DNA from: Geodermatophilus ruber
GTDB lineage: Bacteria > Actinomycetota > Actinomycetes > Mycobacteriales > Geodermatophilaceae
Length of the DNA: 64,000 bases
Reading direction: 5' to 3'
Assembly (NCBI RefSeq): GCF_900114385.1
Contig: NZ_FOSW01000004.1
Coordinates: 356,152 to 420,151 of the forward strand
Shown: positions 24,890 through 33,251 of the stretch, in pieces
Position numbering within the stretch: position 1 is the stretch's first letter
Layout: each line of letters starts with the position of its first letter
The notes under the pieces: model-generated
Databases searched by the model: none
Told to the model about the DNA's origin: nothing
What the model saw: only the letters and a program-made list of their open reading frames with translations
Program-made: the position numbers and the translations under genes

Positions 24890-25720
24890 TCACCGGGACG
24901 CGGGCCGGCCCGCGGGGCCGGGTACCTCGACGTCCAGCGTGTGCGCATCCGCGGCGCGGCGCAGCACCCAGTCGGCCGGGAGCACGAGCCGGGGCGCCAC
25001 ACCGATGAGGACGGCGAGGAGGAAGACGACGGCGGCCAACGCCTCGGCCAGGTGCTCCACGAGGGTCGCCCCCGTGGCCCAGCCGCTCCGGGTTCCGTAC
25101 GCCCCGGCCAGCGCGGCGGACACCGCCGACAGGCCGACCGACACCGCCGCGTACGCCGCCAGGCTGAGCAGGATCCGGCTGCGGTCGCGGCGCTCCGACC
25201 GGCTGAGGAACCAGAGCGCGCCGAGCGTGACGACCGCCGCCCCGGCCGCGGAGGCCACGACCGTCGTCGACGTCGCCTCGAACGCGGCGTGCGCCCGGCT
25301 GGTGCCGGCCTCGAGGGCGGCGATGCCCGCGGCCGCGACCCCGACCGCGGACCACCAGGTGCGGCGCCCGGGGATGCGCCCGGCGCCGGCGATCGCCGCC
25401 AGCGCCGCGACCGCGAAGAGCAGCACGACGAAGACCCGGGCGAGGGGCAGGGCGGAGTCCAGGGCGAGCAGCCGGGCCGCCTGCCCCGAGGCGCCGGAGA
25501 CCTCGACCGCGTACCCGACCACCGTCAGGGCCACGGCCCCGGCGACCAGCCCGACCCCGAGGCGCGGGAACGGCACACGCCGACGGGCGGCGGACGGCAC
25601 GTCGTCCCGCAACCCCGCCCGCTGATCGGCGAGCCGGACCGTCAGGCCCAGCACGAGCGCCGCCGCGAGGGCCAGGACCAGCCACACTGCCAGCCCGCCG
25701 AGCACCCACCAAAGCCACAT
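24890..25720 (-). CDS. Multi-pass membrane protein of the W-x11-G[RL]-xxxx-AD family (copy c)
   Basis: 276 residues, about seven membrane helices; paralog of the protein at 2638-3462. Shared blocks include GRIPGRRTWWSAVGV, LSRSERRDRSRIL, VGLSAVSAAL and the C-terminal VLIGVAPRLVLPADWVLRR followed by ADAHTLDV. The N-terminal helix reads MWLWWVLGGLAVW and ends GLTVRLADQ, so the family signature is present with Leu in place of Arg. Function unknown. ATG 25720 has no clear ribosome site. It stands alone between the sugar transferase operon and ugd, on the same strand as both. Confidence 0.75.
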   Translation of the reverse strand: MWLWWVLGGLAVWLVLALAAALVLGLTVRLADQRAGLRDDVPSAARRRVPFPRLGVGLVAGAVALTVVGYAVEVSGASGQAARLLALDSALPLARVFVVLLFAVAALAAIAGAGRIPGRRTWWSAVGVAAAGIAALEAGTSRAHAAFEATSTTVVASAAGAAVVTLGALWFLSRSERRDRSRILLSLAAYAAVSVGLSAVSAALAGAYGTRSGWATGATLVEHLAEALAAVVFLLAVLIGVAPRLVLPADWVLRRAADAHTLDVEVPGPAGRPASR

Positions 25721-25835
25721 GCAGTCATCATCGACTCACGTAGAGCGAGAACTGAAGTTCCGCACGTGCAGGTCACCCGTCCTGCCACTCGGAACTCACC
25801 CTTCCCGCCGCGCGCGGGAACGGGGAACGAGCTGG

Positions 25836-27155
25836 TCAGCCCGCGCGGCGGCCCAGCGCCCGGTAGGTCCAGCCGGCGGCGGTCCAGGCCTCGCGGTCGA
25901 GGGCGTTGCGGCCGTCGAGCACCCGCTTCTGCTTCACGATCTGGCCGAAGACGACCGGGTCGAGCTCGCGGTAGGCCCGCCACTCGGTGAGGACCAGCAC
26001 GGCGTCGGCCCGTTCCGCGGCCTCCTCCGGGCTGTCGGCGTAGTCCAGCTGCGGCCAGAGCCGGCGGGAGTTCTCCACCGCGGCCGGATCGGTCACCCGC
26101 ACCACCGCGCCCTGCAGCTGTAGCTGGGCGGCCACGTTGAGCGCCGGGGAGTCGCGGATGTCGTCGGAGTCGGGCTTGAACGCCGCGCCCAGCACCGCCA
26201 CCCGCTTGCCCAGCAGCGAGCCGTCGCAGACCTCCCGGGCCAGCTCCACCATCCGGATCCGCCGGCGCATGTTGATGTTGTCGACCTCGCGCAGGAAGGT
26301 CAGCGCCTGGTCGGCGCCCAGCTCCCCGGCGCGGGCCATGAACGCCCGGATGTCCTTGGGCAGGCAGCCCCCGCCGAACCCCAGCCCGGCGTTGAGGAAC
26401 TTGCGGCCGATCCGGTCGTCGTAGCCGATCGCGTCGGCCAGCTGCTTGACGTCGGCGCCGGTGGCCTCGCACAGCTCGGCCATCGCATTGATGAAGGAGA
26501 TCTTCGTGGCCAGGAACGAGTTGGCCGCCGTCTTCACCATCTCCGCGGTGGCGTAGTCGGTGACCACCTTCGGGGTCGCCCGGGCCACGATCGGCGCGTA
26601 GACCTCGTCGAGCATCGCCTCGGCAGTCGCGCCGTCCGGGCCGGTGGGCAGGCCGTAGACCAGCCGGTCGGGGTGCAGGGTGTCCTGCACCGCGAAGCCC
26701 TCCCGCAGGAACTCCGGGTTCCACGCCAGCAGCGCGCCGGGCGCCTTCTCGCTCACCAGCTCCGCCAGCCGGGCCGCGGTGCCCACCGGCACCGTGGACT
26801 TGCCCACCACCAGCTCGCCCGGCTGCAGCACCTGCAGCAGCGACTCGGCCGCGGCCTCGACGTAGCGCAGATCGGCGGCGTACTCCCCGCGCTTCTGCGG
26901 CGTGCCGACGCAGACGAAGTGCACCGCCGCGCCCGCGGCGTCGGCGATGTCGGTGCTGAACCGCAGCCGGCCGGTGGCCAGGGTGCGCTCGAGCAACTCC
27001 TCGAAGCCGGGCTCGTAGAACGGCGCCCGGGCGTCGCGGAGAGCGGCGATCTTCGGCTCGTCGACGTCGATCCCGACCACGTCGTGCCCGAGCTCGGCCA
27101 TCGACGCCGCGTGGACGGCGCCCAGGTACCCGCAACCGACGACCGAGATCTTCAT
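25836..27155 (-). CDS. ugd: UDP-glucose 6-dehydrogenase
   Basis: 439 residues. Oxidises UDP-glucose to UDP-glucuronate with two NAD+. N-terminal Rossmann domain MKISVVGCGYLGAVHAASMA, then VGTPQKRGEYAADLRYV, KSTVPVGT, the NPEFLREGFAVQD substrate loop, and the active-site Cys in GFGGGCLPKD (about residue 262). The C-terminal domain contains LGAAFKPDSDDIRDSPAL. The ATG at 27155 starts exactly at the Rossmann strand, preceded by GGGGCGG; upstream codons in the frame are non-coding in character. It supplies uronic acid for the acidic polysaccharides implied by the lyase-like genes. Confidence 0.92.
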   Translation of the reverse strand: MKISVVGCGYLGAVHAASMAELGHDVVGIDVDEPKIAALRDARAPFYEPGFEELLERTLATGRLRFSTDIADAAGAAVHFVCVGTPQKRGEYAADLRYVEAAAESLLQVLQPGELVVGKSTVPVGTAARLAELVSEKAPGALLAWNPEFLREGFAVQDTLHPDRLVYGLPTGPDGATAEAMLDEVYAPIVARATPKVVTDYATAEMVKTAANSFLATKISFINAMAELCEATGADVKQLADAIGYDDRIGRKFLNAGLGFGGGCLPKDIRAFMARAGELGADQALTFLREVDNINMRRRIRMVELAREVCDGSLLGKRVAVLGAAFKPDSDDIRDSPALNVAAQLQLQGAVVRVTDPAAVENSRRLWPQLDYADSPEEAAERADAVLVLTEWRAYRELDPVVFGQIVKQKRVLDGRNALDREAWTAAGWTYRALGRRAG

Positions 27156-27450
27156 GAACCGCCCCACGTGCCTGTCAACCGGCCAGGGTGCCGGTTGTCC
27201 CCGCGTACGTGACGCACCGTACGGGGCGGCCGGGAGCACCGGCCACTCCCGGCGCGGCCGCTCACCCGACCGGGGGCGCGCGTCCGCCGATCGTGCGCCA
27301 CCCACCGTGCACGCGGGACTCCCGTTTTGGGGGGCGGACACGGTGATAGGCGCGCGCTCTACTGGGGAGCAGCAGGAACGCGCCGTTCCTGGCAGTCGAT
27401 CGCCCGCTCCGCGCCGGCAGGCGCGGTGCCGCGCCCCGGAGGAGGGGCCG

Positions 27451-27684
27451 ATGAGCTGGATGCTGTTGATCGTCGCCGCGTGGCTGCTGGTGTCCGTGGT
27501 CGGAGCGGTGCTCGTCGGCCGGTCGATCCACCTGGCCGACGGGATGTCCACCAGGCGCACCGGCGCTCTCGATCCGGCTGCTCACACCCAGGACGAGGTC
27601 CACCTGACCCTCGCCACGGCCCCGTCCACTCTCCTGCACCAGACAGCGGAGGACGCCTGGTCGGAGCGTCACCCGGCGAGGTAG
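27451..27684 (+). CDS. Small single-pass membrane protein, W-x11-G[RL]-xxxx-AD family (copy d)
   Basis: 77 residues; ATG after a very strong GGAGGAGGGG site. The N-terminal helix runs MSWMLLIVAAWLLVSVVGAV and ends VGRSIHLADG, matching the family pattern exactly. A hydrophilic tail of 45 residues follows, without Cys or charged clusters. It is the clearest small member: short, well initiated, and isolated 295 bases from ugd (divergent) and 86 bases before the LCP gene on the same strand. Could be cotranscribed with the LCP gene. Role unknown. Confidence 0.75.
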   Translation: MSWMLLIVAAWLLVSVVGAVLVGRSIHLADGMSTRRTGALDPAAHTQDEVHLTLATAPSTLLHQTAEDAWSERHPAR

Positions 27685-27770
27685 CGCGCTCACCCCTGAG
27701 AGGGAGACCCCCCAGCGCGCCTGCCGGCCTGCCCCTACCCTCGGCGCGTTGCCTGTCCACGGGGGTCGCG

Positions 27771-28856
27771 ATGAATGCTGGCGAGACAGCGGAGCCGGAG
27801 CAGCAGTCCGAGGAGGACGCCGCGACCGAGCAGGCCCCGCCCCCCCGGCAGCGCCGCACGCTGCGCCGGGTGCTGATCGCCCTCGGCGTCCTCTGCCTGG
27901 TCCTGGTTCTGGTGGTCGCCGGCGGGCTGTGGTTCCTCACCAACCGCTACGCCGGCAACATCGACCGGGTCGCCGACGTCTTCGCCGATCTCGACGAGGG
28001 GGCGCGGCCGGCCCCGGCGACGCCGGCGCAGGAGGCCGGCGCCGAGCCGGTCACCTTCCTGCTCGTCGGCTCGGACACCCGGGCGCACGCCGAGGAGGGC
28101 GTGGCCGACGGCGGCCGCTCCGACGCGATCATGCTCGCCCGGTTCTCGGCCGACCGGGCGCACGCCCAGCTGATCTCCATCCCCCGCGACTCGTGGGTGG
28201 ACATCCCGGGTCACGGCATGAACAAGATCAACGCGGCGTACGCGTTCGGCGGGCCGACGCTGCTGATCCAGGCCGTCGAGCAGCTCACCGACGTCCGGGT
28301 CGACCACTACGTCGCCATCGACTTCGACGGCATCATCCAGGTCACCGACGACCTGGGCGGGGTCGACGTCGCGGTCGCCGAGACGACGTCCTACGGCCCG
28401 TACACCTTCGAGGCCGGGGTCAACCACCTCGACGGCGACGAGGCCCGCTGGTACCTCGCCCAGCGCTACGACCTGCCCGGGGGCGACTTCGACCGGGTGC
28501 GGCGGCAGCAGCAGTACCTGCAGTCGATGTTCGGCAAGCTGTTCAGCTCGGACACGTTCACCGACCCGGGCCGGCTGGACTCGGCGCTGCTGGCGGTGAC
28601 CAGCGCGGTCGCCGTCGACGAGGGCCTCGGCAACGGTGAGCTGGTCTCACTGGCCTACTCGCTGCGCAACCTGCGGCCGGAGAACATCGACTTCTTCACC
28701 GCGCCGGTGCTCGGCACCGGGATGGAGGGGCCGGCCAGCGTGGTCTACCTGGACGAGGTCTCGTGCGACCGGATGTGGGCCTACCTGCGCAGCGACTCGC
28801 TGTCGCAGAACGCGGCCGAGTTCAGCGACCAGGCGCTGCCCGACGTCCCGCGCTGA
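27771..28856 (+). CDS. LytR-CpsA-Psr (LCP) family glycopolymer ligase
   Basis: 361 residues. A 30-residue cytoplasmic N-terminus, one helix (LIALGVLCLVLVLVVAGGLWF), then the LCP domain outside: VTFLLVGSDTR, SDAIMLARFSADRAHAQLISIPRDSW, MNKINAAYAFGGP, VDHYVAIDFDGI and FDRVRRQQQYL. The conserved Arg residues that bind the polyprenyl pyrophosphate are present in SIPRDSW and DRVRRQQ. LCP proteins move lipid-linked polysaccharide onto peptidoglycan, so this is the likely anchoring enzyme for products of this locus. Start ATG 27771 with GGGGG upstream. Ends ten bases from a convergent small gene. Confidence 0.9.
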   Translation: MNAGETAEPEQQSEEDAATEQAPPPRQRRTLRRVLIALGVLCLVLVLVVAGGLWFLTNRYAGNIDRVADVFADLDEGARPAPATPAQEAGAEPVTFLLVGSDTRAHAEEGVADGGRSDAIMLARFSADRAHAQLISIPRDSWVDIPGHGMNKINAAYAFGGPTLLIQAVEQLTDVRVDHYVAIDFDGIIQVTDDLGGVDVAVAETTSYGPYTFEAGVNHLDGDEARWYLAQRYDLPGGDFDRVRRQQQYLQSMFGKLFSSDTFTDPGRLDSALLAVTSAVAVDEGLGNGELVSLAYSLRNLRPENIDFFTAPVLGTGMEGPASVVYLDEVSCDRMWAYLRSDSLSQNAAEFSDQALPDVPR

Positions 28857-28866
28857 CCGGCGTCGT

Positions 28867-29010
28867 TCAGGCGGCTTCTCGCCCCTCATCGCTCGCTGCG
28901 CCGGGCCGCTCCTGGTCGGCTCGGCGGATCGACAAGCCCAGGACGATGGCGCCCGCAGGCGCGAGCACGACCCATCCGATCAGCAGCCACCCCCACCACG
29001 ACACGCGCAT
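28867..29010 (-). CDS. 47-residue membrane protein, W-x11-G[RL]-xxxx-AD family (copy e)
   Basis: A very short gene (47 codons plus TGA) that common size cut-offs miss. ATG 29010 has GGGGGGA just before it. The product is one membrane helix, starting MRVSWWGWLLIGW and ending IVLGLSIRRADQER, plus 13 further residues. The spacing W-x(11)-G-L-x-I-R-x-A-D is identical to that in five other proteins of the window, which is the main support for it being real. Its stop lies ten bases from the convergent LCP stop. No function is known. Confidence 0.7.
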   Translation of the reverse strand: MRVSWWGWLLIGWVVLAPAGAIVLGLSIRRADQERPGAASDEGREAA

Positions 29011-29264
29011 TCCCCCCGCCGCTCCCCCGGCGCCCGTGGTGACGCCTCGACGTGATCAGGCTACGGAGAGTCCTCGCGCATTGCAGAACGGGAGCGGCTG
29101 AAACTGGCTCGGAGCGGGCCGCTCCGCAACACGCCTGATCTCTCGGTTTTCTGGCGGGATCAGTCCCGGGCACTCGCCAACGAGCCTGTCCGGCCGACCG
29201 ACTGGTCCACTCGGGGAGAAGGGCCCTAGCGGCGCCCGTTGCGGATCTGCCACGTTCCCCGCTC

Positions 29265-29390
29265 ATGGACGAAGCTGACGTTCGGGAATTGGAACGGCTC
29301 CGCGAGGAGAACCGGAAACTGCGAGAGGAACGGCTCGAGGACGAGTTCCGGCGGGCCGAGGTGCGCCGGCGGGCGATCGCCCCCGAGTAG
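29265..29390 (+). CDS. 41-residue coiled-coil peptide
   Basis: A short reading frame, ATG 29265 to TAG 29388-29390. Almost the whole product is a charged amphipathic helix (VRELERLREENRKLREERLE) with Leu at heptad-like spacing, so it should form a coiled coil. The pattern recalls the leucine zipper of IS3 OrfA proteins but nothing else of a transposase is nearby. No strong ribosome site. It ends 12 bases before the convergent phosphatase stop. Could be a small real protein or a chance frame in Arg/Glu-rich GC sequence. Confidence 0.4.
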   Translation: MDEADVRELERLREENRKLREERLEDEFRRAEVRRRAIAPE

Positions 29391-29401
29391 GGCCGGGCAG
29401 C

Positions 29402-30028
29402 TCACGGGCCGACGGCCGCGCCCTCCGCTCGCAGTGCCGCCAGGCGGGAGAGCACCTCGATGAGCGCGGGCGCGATCAGCTCGCCGGCCTCGGCGTGGGC
29501 CTCGACCGGTTGACCGATGGGGTCCGGGACGTCGTCGTCGCTGCTGCTGCGCCGGCGGGACCGCGCCGCGGCGAGCGCGCCGACGAGGGCGCAGGCCCGC
29601 TCGGCGAACTCCTCCCGCGGGACGTCCTGGTCGACGTGCTCCAGCAGGCCGGCCGCCTCGCGCAGGGTGAAGGTGCGGGAGAGCGCCCGCGGCGCCAGCT
29701 CCAGGACGTCGCGCCGGTGCTGCCGGGTCATGGTGAGGACGAGATCGGCGTCCATCACCATCCGGTCGGCCAGCTGGCGGGCGGTGAAGTCGCCGGCGTC
29801 ACCGCCCAGCCCCGTCAGGACCAGCGCGGTGTCGGGGTGCATGGCGGAGCCGACGACGGCCCGGGTGCCGGCGCTGACGAGCCGGATGGCGCCGGCATCC
29901 GGGCCGAGCACCTCGTCGAGGTAGGCGCGCCCGAGCCGCTCGGCCAGCGCCGACCGGCAGATGTTGCCGGTGCAGACCAGGAGCACGGTGAACTCCGGCT
30001 CCTCCTGCCGAGGCGAAAGCACCGGCAC
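29402..30028 (-). CDS. Low-molecular-weight protein tyrosine phosphatase
   Basis: 208 residues. The P-loop CTGNICRS (about 19-26) holds the nucleophilic Cys and the Arg; the general acid Asp is in DPIGQP near residue 168. Longer than the usual 150-160 because of an insertion before that Asp and a tail. In polysaccharide loci this enzyme (Wzb/PtpA class) removes phosphate from the Tyr cluster of the BY-kinase, here encoded 1.7 kb upstream on the same strand. Start is GTG 30028, with GTG 30022 as an alternative; the gene begins nine bases after the sugar transferase stop, so they form one operon. Confidence 0.88.
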   Translation of the reverse strand: MPVLSPRQEEPEFTVLLVCTGNICRSALAERLGRAYLDEVLGPDAGAIRLVSAGTRAVVGSAMHPDTALVLTGLGGDAGDFTARQLADRMVMDADLVLTMTRQHRRDVLELAPRALSRTFTLREAAGLLEHVDQDVPREEFAERACALVGALAAARSRRRSSSDDDVPDPIGQPVEAHAEAGELIAPALIEVLSRLAALRAEGAAVGP

Positions 30029-30037
30029 AGTGTGCCG

Positions 30038-31546
30038 TCAGTACGCCCCGGAGCCGCGCAGGACTGCCCCGAGGGTCTTCCAGAGGATCATGAAGTCGAA
30101 GGTCAGCGACCAGTTCTCGACATACCGGACGTCGATGCGCACCGAGTCGTCCCAGGACAGGTCCGAGCGCCCGCTGACCTGCCACAGGCCGGTGAGGCCC
30201 GGCTTGACCAGGAACCGGCGGTGCATGTCGAAGCCGTAGCGCTCGACCTCGGTCGGCAGCGGCGGACGGGGCCCGACGAGGGACATGTCCCCGCGGATCA
30301 CGTTGAACAGCTGGGGCAGCTCGTCGAGGGAGTAGCGGCGAAGAACCTTGCCGACGCTCGTGACCCGAGGGTCGTCCTTCTTCTTGAAGAGGACGCCGTT
30401 GCCGTCGCTCTCGTCCGCGAGCGCATCAACCATGCGATCGGCACCCACCACCATGCTGCGGAACTTCAGCATCGAGAACGTCTGACCGTCGCGGCCCACC
30501 CGCTCCTGCTTGAAGAAGACCGGACCGCGGCTGGTGACCTTGACCGCCAGCGCGATGCCGAGGAGGACCGGCAGCAGGAACAGCACTCCGAAGATCGCCG
30601 ACGTCTTGTCGAACAGGTCTTTGCCCAGCCGGCGGATGCCGGTGAGCTCGGGGCGCTCCATGTGCATGAGCGGCAGGCCGCAGACCGGGCGGATGCGGAC
30701 CCGGGTGCCGACGATCTCAGTGATCGCGGGGGCCAGCAGCAGCTCCGCACGGGTCTTCTCGAGGTCCCAGCCGAGGCGGCGCAGGGCCGGCCCGTCGAGC
30801 TCGGGGCACGGCAGGACGGCGACGGTGTCGACCTCGTACCGGCCGACCACGTCGGCGACCTCCTCGATACCGCCGAGGACCGGCAGTCCGTTGAAGGCAT
30901 CAGCCCGCGGGCTGAACTGGTCGACCGGCAGGCAGCAGCCGATCACGCGGTAGCCGTGAAAGGCCTCGCGGTCCAACTGCTCGTCGAGGGCGGCCACCGC
31001 ATTCCGGTGCCCGACGAGCAAGGTGGTCTGGAGATGCTGCCCACGGCTCCGAGCCCGGTGGAGAAGCTGGCGCTGGGTGTACCGCTGCCCCAGCGTCAGG
31101 AGGGTCGCCAGCGGCACGGCCATGATGACGAACCCACGGGCGACGTCGAGCTGAAACGCCCACGAGACGGTGCCCAGGGTGGCGAGCAGCATCATGCTGG
31201 CGAAGAAGACCCGCCGGAACTCCTCGGCGCCGACCCAGAGAAAGCGCTCCTCGTAGCTGCGCGCGATCAGCATCGAGACGACCCAGATGACCGGCAGGGC
31301 GAGGGCCGTCCAGGAAGAGGCGTGCGGAGGGGCCGCAGCCTCCGCGCCGAACCGGACCAGGTAGCCGGTCAGCCCGGCAAGGGCCGCGCAGACGATGTCC
31401 CCCACGACTATGCGCCGGACATAGTGGCCTCGCCACGCCCGGCGAGCCTCGGTTCCTTCGCCGCGGAAGCGCGCCGCGTAGGAGTACCAGCCCCGTGTCA
31501 CCGACCGCTGATCGTGACGGCGCAGGCCGTCACGAACCTCAAGCAT
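30038..31546 (-). CDS. Polyprenyl-phosphate sugar transferase (cluster B, WbaP/CpsE-like)
   Basis: 502 residues from ATG 31546; TTG 31585 would lengthen it by 13. Four N-terminal helices, a CoA-binding-like domain (TTLLVGHRNAVAALDEQL, GYRVIGCCLPVDQF), another helix, then the catalytic domain: FKQERVGRDGQTFSMLKFRSM, LRRYSLDELPQLFNVIRGDM, MSLVGPRPPLP and GLTGLWQVSGRSDLSWDD. The catalytic Asp-Glu pair is intact. It starts the repeat unit of cluster B. Downstream phosphatase and upstream BY-kinase lie on the same strand, but a 222-base gap before the BY-kinase stop suggests its own promoter. Confidence 0.9.
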   Translation of the reverse strand: MLEVRDGLRRHDQRSVTRGWYSYAARFRGEGTEARRAWRGHYVRRIVVGDIVCAALAGLTGYLVRFGAEAAAPPHASSWTALALPVIWVVSMLIARSYEERFLWVGAEEFRRVFFASMMLLATLGTVSWAFQLDVARGFVIMAVPLATLLTLGQRYTQRQLLHRARSRGQHLQTTLLVGHRNAVAALDEQLDREAFHGYRVIGCCLPVDQFSPRADAFNGLPVLGGIEEVADVVGRYEVDTVAVLPCPELDGPALRRLGWDLEKTRAELLLAPAITEIVGTRVRIRPVCGLPLMHMERPELTGIRRLGKDLFDKTSAIFGVLFLLPVLLGIALAVKVTSRGPVFFKQERVGRDGQTFSMLKFRSMVVGADRMVDALADESDGNGVLFKKKDDPRVTSVGKVLRRYSLDELPQLFNVIRGDMSLVGPRPPLPTEVERYGFDMHRRFLVKPGLTGLWQVSGRSDLSWDDSVRIDVRYVENWSLTFDFMILWKTLGAVLRGSGAY

Positions 31547-31768
31547 GGAAATCTCGAGCACCCCCGTGCACGTACCAAAGAGCAAACTGCGCTCCGACGA
31601 CGAAGCCCCGCGCCACCAGGAACTTCACCGTTCAATGATCAAGAGGACCGTACAGGCTCGCTTGCCCAGCCGGGAGTCTCTTCACTCACACGTGCGGCGC
31701 TGCATCACGCGTCCGCTCGGCGCGGCACCAGCCCCACCGACGGTCTAAAGGCTCGGGCACGCATACGG

Positions 31769-33151
31769 CTACAAGCCCTTCTCGTGCCCACCGTTCGAGG
31801 TACCCGTCTCGTAGCTGTAGCCATAGCCGTACACGGAGGCCAGCTCGGCCTTGGGCGGGACGATGTTCAGCACGACGCCGAGGGTGGTGGCGCCCACGCG
31901 TTCGAGGGTGAGGCCGGCCTGCTGCAGCTGGTCCTTACGGGTGCTGCCGTACCGGACGGAGAGCAGCACGCCGTCCATAGCGGCCGCCAGGCCGGCCGAG
32001 TCGGCCACCGGCAGCAGCGGTGGGGCGTCGACGAGCACGAAGTCGCTCTGCTCGCGGAGCTTCGTGACCAGCGCGGCCATGTGGCTGGAGGCGAGCAGCT
32101 CGCCGGGGTTGGGCGGGGTCGGCCCGGAGGCGATGACCGAGACGCCGTCGCGGTAGGTCTGGGTGACGTCCTCGACGTCGGCGGTGCCGGCGAGGATGTT
32201 CGTGAGCCCGACCCCGCTGACCATGCCGAGGTAGCGCGTCAGCTTCGGGCGGCGCAGGTCGGCCTCCACCACGGTCACCCGCTGGCCGGCGTCGGCCAGG
32301 GCGAGGGCCAGGTTGATGACCATCGTGGTCTTGCCCTCCGACGGGAGGGCGCTGGACACCATGATCACCTTGGGCGGCTGGTCGACGTTGAGGAACTGCA
32401 GGTTGGTGCGCAGCTGCCGGTAGTCCTCGGCGGTGCGGTTGTCGACGAGCCGCTCGACGACGTGCCGCTTCTCCAGCCCCTCGTCGCGCAGCACGGTGCC
32501 GATGACCGGTGCGCCGGCCAGCTCCGCGGTCTCCTCCGGGTCCTTGACGGTGCGGTCCAGCCGGGCGCGCAGGACGGCGAGCCCGGCGCCGACGAGGAGC
32601 CCGACCAGCAGCCCGAGGGCGAGGTTGCGCGCGGTCTGCGGCGAGCTGGGCGCCGCGGCCACCTCGGGCCGGTCGGTGATGGTCACCTTGACCGGCGAGG
32701 CGCCGCCGCCGTCGGGGGTCTCCAGCTCGGTGACCAGCGCGGTGAACTCCTCGCCCACCGCGGCGGCGATGCGCTGCGCCTGCTCGGGCGCGGGGTCGGT
32801 GACGGTGACGTCGATGAGCACCGTGTCGGTGACGGCGGTGGCGGTGATCTGCTCGCTGAGGGCCGAGGGGGACTCGTCCAGGCCCAGCCGGTCGACGACC
32901 CGGCCGGCCAGCTCCTCGCCGGTGAGGAGCCGGGCGTAGGAGGTGACCCGCTGCTGGGAGAACTGGCTGCCCTGGAAGGCCTCGGAGGTGGAGGCGGTGT
33001 CGCGGGTGGAGACGAAGAGCTGGGTGGACGCCGTGTAGAGCGGTGTCTGCAGCAGGCTCACCAGCAGTGCGGCTGCACCACCGACGAGAAGGCCGATCAG
33101 AGGCAGCCACCACGCAGCGCGCAGCGCGGCCAGGACCTCTCGAAACTCCAC
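31769..33151 (-). CDS. Polysaccharide co-polymerase fused to BY-kinase (Wzz-Wzc type, cluster B)
   Basis: 460 residues from GTG 33151. Two membrane helices (about 15-36 and 173-193) enclose the Wzz exterior domain. The cytoplasmic half is an intact tyrosine autokinase: Walker A SSALPSEGKTT, A' VVEADLRRPKL, B FVLVDAPPLLPV, and a Tyr cluster near the C-terminus (VYGYGYSYETG). It sets chain length by cycling between phosphorylated and free states; the phosphatase encoded at 29402-30028 should reverse it. Single-chain architecture (kinase fused to Wzz) is the usual actinobacterial form. Paralog of the protein at 56934-58421. Confidence 0.92.
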   Translation of the reverse strand: MEFREVLAALRAAWWLPLIGLLVGGAAALLVSLLQTPLYTASTQLFVSTRDTASTSEAFQGSQFSQQRVTSYARLLTGEELAGRVVDRLGLDESPSALSEQITATAVTDTVLIDVTVTDPAPEQAQRIAAAVGEEFTALVTELETPDGGGASPVKVTITDRPEVAAAPSSPQTARNLALGLLVGLLVGAGLAVLRARLDRTVKDPEETAELAGAPVIGTVLRDEGLEKRHVVERLVDNRTAEDYRQLRTNLQFLNVDQPPKVIMVSSALPSEGKTTMVINLALALADAGQRVTVVEADLRRPKLTRYLGMVSGVGLTNILAGTADVEDVTQTYRDGVSVIASGPTPPNPGELLASSHMAALVTKLREQSDFVLVDAPPLLPVADSAGLAAAMDGVLLSVRYGSTRKDQLQQAGLTLERVGATTLGVVLNIVPPKAELASVYGYGYSYETGTSNGGHEKGL

Positions 33152-33251
33152 AACATCCCCGTTCCTCGTGAGACTCGAGTATCGCGACGGATCTGGGCAG
33201 CGCGCCGCGCGCCCTGGGTCCGCCTCTCCCTTTGGAGCGAGACGACGGCCC

